Virus record (IMG/VR): IMGVR_UViG_3300021964_000180
Span: 1-39,010 of that record
Length of the DNA stretch: 39,010 bases
DNA from: a virus
Reading direction: 5' to 3' (one strand)
Shown: in pieces, positions 38,645 to 39,010 of the stretch
Layout: each line of letters begins with the position of its first letter
How positions within the stretch are numbered: position 1 is the first letter of the stretch
Notes under the pieces: generated by a model
The model's input: the letters and a program-made list of their open reading frames with translations, nothing else
Databases searched by the model: none
Told to the model about the DNA's origin: nothing
Program-made: the position numbers and the translations under genes

Positions 38645-39010
38645 TTACCATTGGCTATAAGATAAATCTGCTCAGTATTGTACTGCTACTCATAACAACT
38701 TAGCATCTTCTGTCATATCATCATTTACGTCTCCTACTTTTCTAGCGACATTAAATACAACAACATCTCATGCAGCAGGTGTATTACCTATGGTTACTGC
38801 ACCACTTGCAGCACTTATGTGCATATCTCATACTGCTATTACTGTATCATCTACTTCTACTTCTGTACCCCAAGTTCCGTCTATAGCATCATCATTACTC
38901 AATGCCCTACCTTTGATACCCCAAGTGACTCAATCACTTGCAGTAGCACCTGTAGCTGCATCCCAATAGAATTTTACTTTTACAGTAGAACCATCCCAAT
39001 TGTCAGGAAG
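38645..39010 (-). CDS. Tail fibre protein, C-terminal 121 residues (runs off the right edge)
   Basis: Open from 39010 to TAA 38645. LPDNWDGSTVKVKFYWDAAT, WGIKGRALSNDDAIDGTWG, HISAASGAVTIGNTPAAGDV and VFNVARKVGDVNDD form the beta-sandwich end domain that usually closes fibres like the one at 1-1982. The junction residues fit each other (…ENCQF / LPDNWDG), so this is probably the end of that gene on a circular map. Confidence 0.8.

Noticed and set aside
1-39010. TGA as tryptophan (code 4) or as suppressed stop
   Set aside because: TGA aligns to Gly positions in several families; TGG serves Trp; TGA is too frequent (37 in one gene) for suppression.
1-39010. CRISPR arrays, insertion sequences or integrase/attachment sites
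   Set aside because: No regularly spaced repeats, no transposase- or recombinase-like proteins were seen.

Overview
The window looks like an almost complete genome (about 39 kb) of a tailed, probably podovirus-like phage whose host uses genetic code 25, in which TGA means glycine. That code is known from Gracilibacteria and Absconditabacteria (SR1), so the host is inferred to belong there. The recoding is read directly. In-frame TGA occupies invariant glycines of the cytosine methyltransferase motif I, the helicase Walker A loop, YopX-family and DUF6291-type proteins, the GGRGI motif of an HNH nuclease and the RuvC-like active site, while tryptophan is TGG. All gene limits below assume stops TAA and TAG only; a standard-code ORF call breaks most genes into fragments.

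Layout. From a divergent control region at about 17059-17273 the minus strand reads leftwards through the morphogenesis operon: a 48-aa gene, small terminase, tRNA, a 112-aa gene, large terminase, portal, scaffold, major capsid, connector and tail proteins, two large internal virion proteins and a tail fibre cut by base 1. The minus strand resumes at base 39010 with what looks like the other part of the same fibre gene, then a LamG-type fibre, a membrane coiled-coil protein, a holin, and an endolysin that fuses a CHAP amidase with an archaemetzincin-like metalloprotease. The operon ends near 34909. The two end fragments suggest a circular or permuted map opened inside the fibre gene.

The plus strand from 17274 to 34790 is the early and replication region: about 45 mostly tiny, tightly packed genes. 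They include DUF6291-type initiator-like proteins, a YopX-family protein, a DnaB-like helicase, a dATP/dGTP diphosphohydrolase-like domain, a RuvC-like resolvase, an SSB-like acidic-tailed protein, HNH and PD-(D/E)XK nucleases, a metallophosphoesterase, a cytosine-5 methyltransferase and a compact glycyl-tRNA-synthetase-like catalytic core. I see no DNA polymerase, RNA polymerase, primase or integrase, so replication and transcription probably rely on the host.

Most notable: a phage GlyRS-like core in a genome where a stop codon has become glycine; the CHAP/archaemetzincin lysin; a structured RNA with its own promoter, a 24-bp closing helix and a class II tRNA-like D-arm beside an HNH gene; an atypical short-armed tRNA with anticodon UAG; a probable small RNA beside the terminase genes; and a 30-bp direct repeat at the two edges of the methyltransferase gene. 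Promoters fit TTGAC(A/T)-N16-TATAT(A/T). Early genes lack Shine-Dalgarno sequences and instead share AT-rich leaders.
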